This document shows positions 63,454 through 64,000 of a stretch of 64,000 nucleotides of DNA, piece by piece. The stretch is from an uncultured Rhodospirillales bacterium. GTDB taxonomy: Bacteria; Pseudomonadota; Alphaproteobacteria; Acetobacterales; Acetobacteraceae. Position numbers and translations under genes: made by a program. The DNA is taken from positions 62,001 through 126,000 of the forward strand of contig CAILMF010000074.1 in NCBI GenBank assembly GCA_903835235.1, read 5' to 3'. A model generated the notes under the pieces. It ran no database searches. It saw only the letters and a list, made by a program, of their open reading frames with translations, and was not told where the DNA came from. Numbering within the stretch: position 1 is the first letter of the stretch; the number at the start of each line of letters is the position of its first letter.

Positions 63454-64000
63454 GCCGGCACCTTGCCGTCGGCGATGTCCTCGGCCACCCGCGCCGCATC
63501 GCGTCGTTCGGGCGCGCCCCAGCCGCCACCGCCGGCGGTCTCGATCAATATACGGTCGCCACGGTGCATCCGGGTCACCCGCTTGGACGGAATGCTCTCG
63601 CGCGTGCCATCAGCGCGGATCAGCACGCTCTCGGCCATCGCGCCCGGCCCACCGCCAGCCGCCCCCTGCGGCGCAAAGTAATGCCGTTCCCCGCGATGCG
63701 TCAGCACGCACTCCGCCGCCAGCAGCTCATACTCCTTCACCAGCCCCAACCCGCCACGATGCAGCCCATTGCCGCCGCTGCCCTCGCGCAGCGCCACGCG
63801 ATGCACGCGGAACGGCGTTTCCATCTCCATCGCTTCGGCTGGCAGATTCATGCAGTTGGTCGCATCCGTCTCGATCACATCCACCCCGTCCAGCAACATG
63901 GAAGCGCCGCTGCCGCCGGTGACCAGTTCGCCGGTCACATAGGGCCGGCCGGCATCGTCCATGCCACCAAAGGCCAGCGCCAGCAATTCCCCCGCGGGGT
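63450..64000 (-). CDS. Hydantoinase B/oxoprolinase-family protein, C-terminal part (cut by window edge)
   Basis: The visible 182 residues are the C-terminal end of a hydantoinase B or 5-oxoprolinase large-subunit protein. They contain SMLLDGVDVIETDATNCMNLPAEAME (split), HRGGLGLVKEYELLA and the terminal GGGGWGAPERRD motif. The family hydrolyses hydantoins or 5-oxoproline with ATP when paired with an A subunit. Its stop overlaps soxB. N-methylhydantoin hydrolysis gives N-carbamoylsarcosine, which yields sarcosine, so the coupling is meaningful. The start is beyond the window. Confidence 0.9.
   Translation of the reverse strand, partial: PAGELLALAFGGMDDAGRPYVTGELVTGGSGASMLLDGVDVIETDATNCMNLPAEAMEMETPFRVHRVALREGSGGNGLHRGGLGLVKEYELLAAECVLTHRGERHYFAPQGAAGGGPGAMAESVLIRADGTRESIPSKRVTRMHRGDRILIETAGGGGWGAPERRDAARVAEDIADGKVPA

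Overview
The window is GC-rich chromosomal DNA from an alphaproteobacterium, most likely an acetic-acid-bacterium relative of the Roseomonas type (Acetobacteraceae). This rests on the division-cluster gene order, rnpB lying beside mraZ, a class A RNase P RNA, and the many Bug-type receptors, molybdenum hydroxylases and Rieske oxygenases. Taxonomy was inferred from protein style only; no search was run.

Region 1 (1-18006, minus strand) is a complete division and cell wall (dcw) cluster: mraZ-rsmH-ftsL-ftsI-murE-murF-mraY-murD-ftsW-murG-murC-murB-ddl-ftsQ-ftsA-ftsZ. ftsZ is cut by the window edge. Almost every junction is an ATGA-type overlap, so it behaves as one long translationally coupled operon. 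FtsL and FtsI both carry unusual Pro/Ala-rich tails. The RNase P RNA gene lies just upstream in the same direction.

Region 2 (18840-26353) is mixed housekeeping and accessory DNA: a TauD-type dioxygenase, an AmpD-like amidase overlapping a ParE/antitoxin pair, a TerB-DnaJ co-chaperone with an 89-bp tandem duplication behind its stop, a PhoX-like protein, an RluC-type pseudouridine synthase, an epoxide-hydrolase-like enzyme and a RidA protein.

Region 3 (26338-46671 and probably on to about 56635) is a large catabolic island. A two-gene molybdenum hydroxylase, a GntR regulator, a five-gene operon (DpaA-like dehydrogenase, 4-OT-like tautomerase, VOC protein, enolase-superfamily enzyme, creatinase-like M24 protein), a TctAB transporter with two Bug receptors and an opine-dehydrogenase-like gene, and a second operon (opine-dehydrogenase-like, M24, enolase-superfamily, flavin oxidoreductase, Bug receptor, Rieske alpha/beta) are tied together by four copies of the palindrome TGTGATCACA at their promoters. 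The same gene types occur twice, and the metabolite served is not obvious. I infer an imino-acid, opine-like or N-heterocyclic compound. This is the best candidate in the window for an undescribed system.

Region 4 (47175-56635) adds a second Rieske alpha/beta pair, a small monooxygenase-like protein, a MarR regulator divergent from a CO-dehydrogenase-family operon whose iron-sulfur subunit is fused to a CoxG domain, an orphan TRAP receptor and a class III extradiol dioxygenase with a LigA-like tail.

Region 5 (56740-64000, minus strand) holds an SsuD-like monooxygenase, a DUF882/M15-like exported protein, and a heterotetrameric sarcosine oxidase operon (soxBDAG) coupled to a hydantoinase B gene cut by the window end. 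This fits the conversion of N-methylhydantoin or creatinine through sarcosine to glycine.

A dispersed palindromic repeat sits directly after three plus-strand stop codons. No tRNA, rRNA, CRISPR array, insertion sequence or phage gene was seen.
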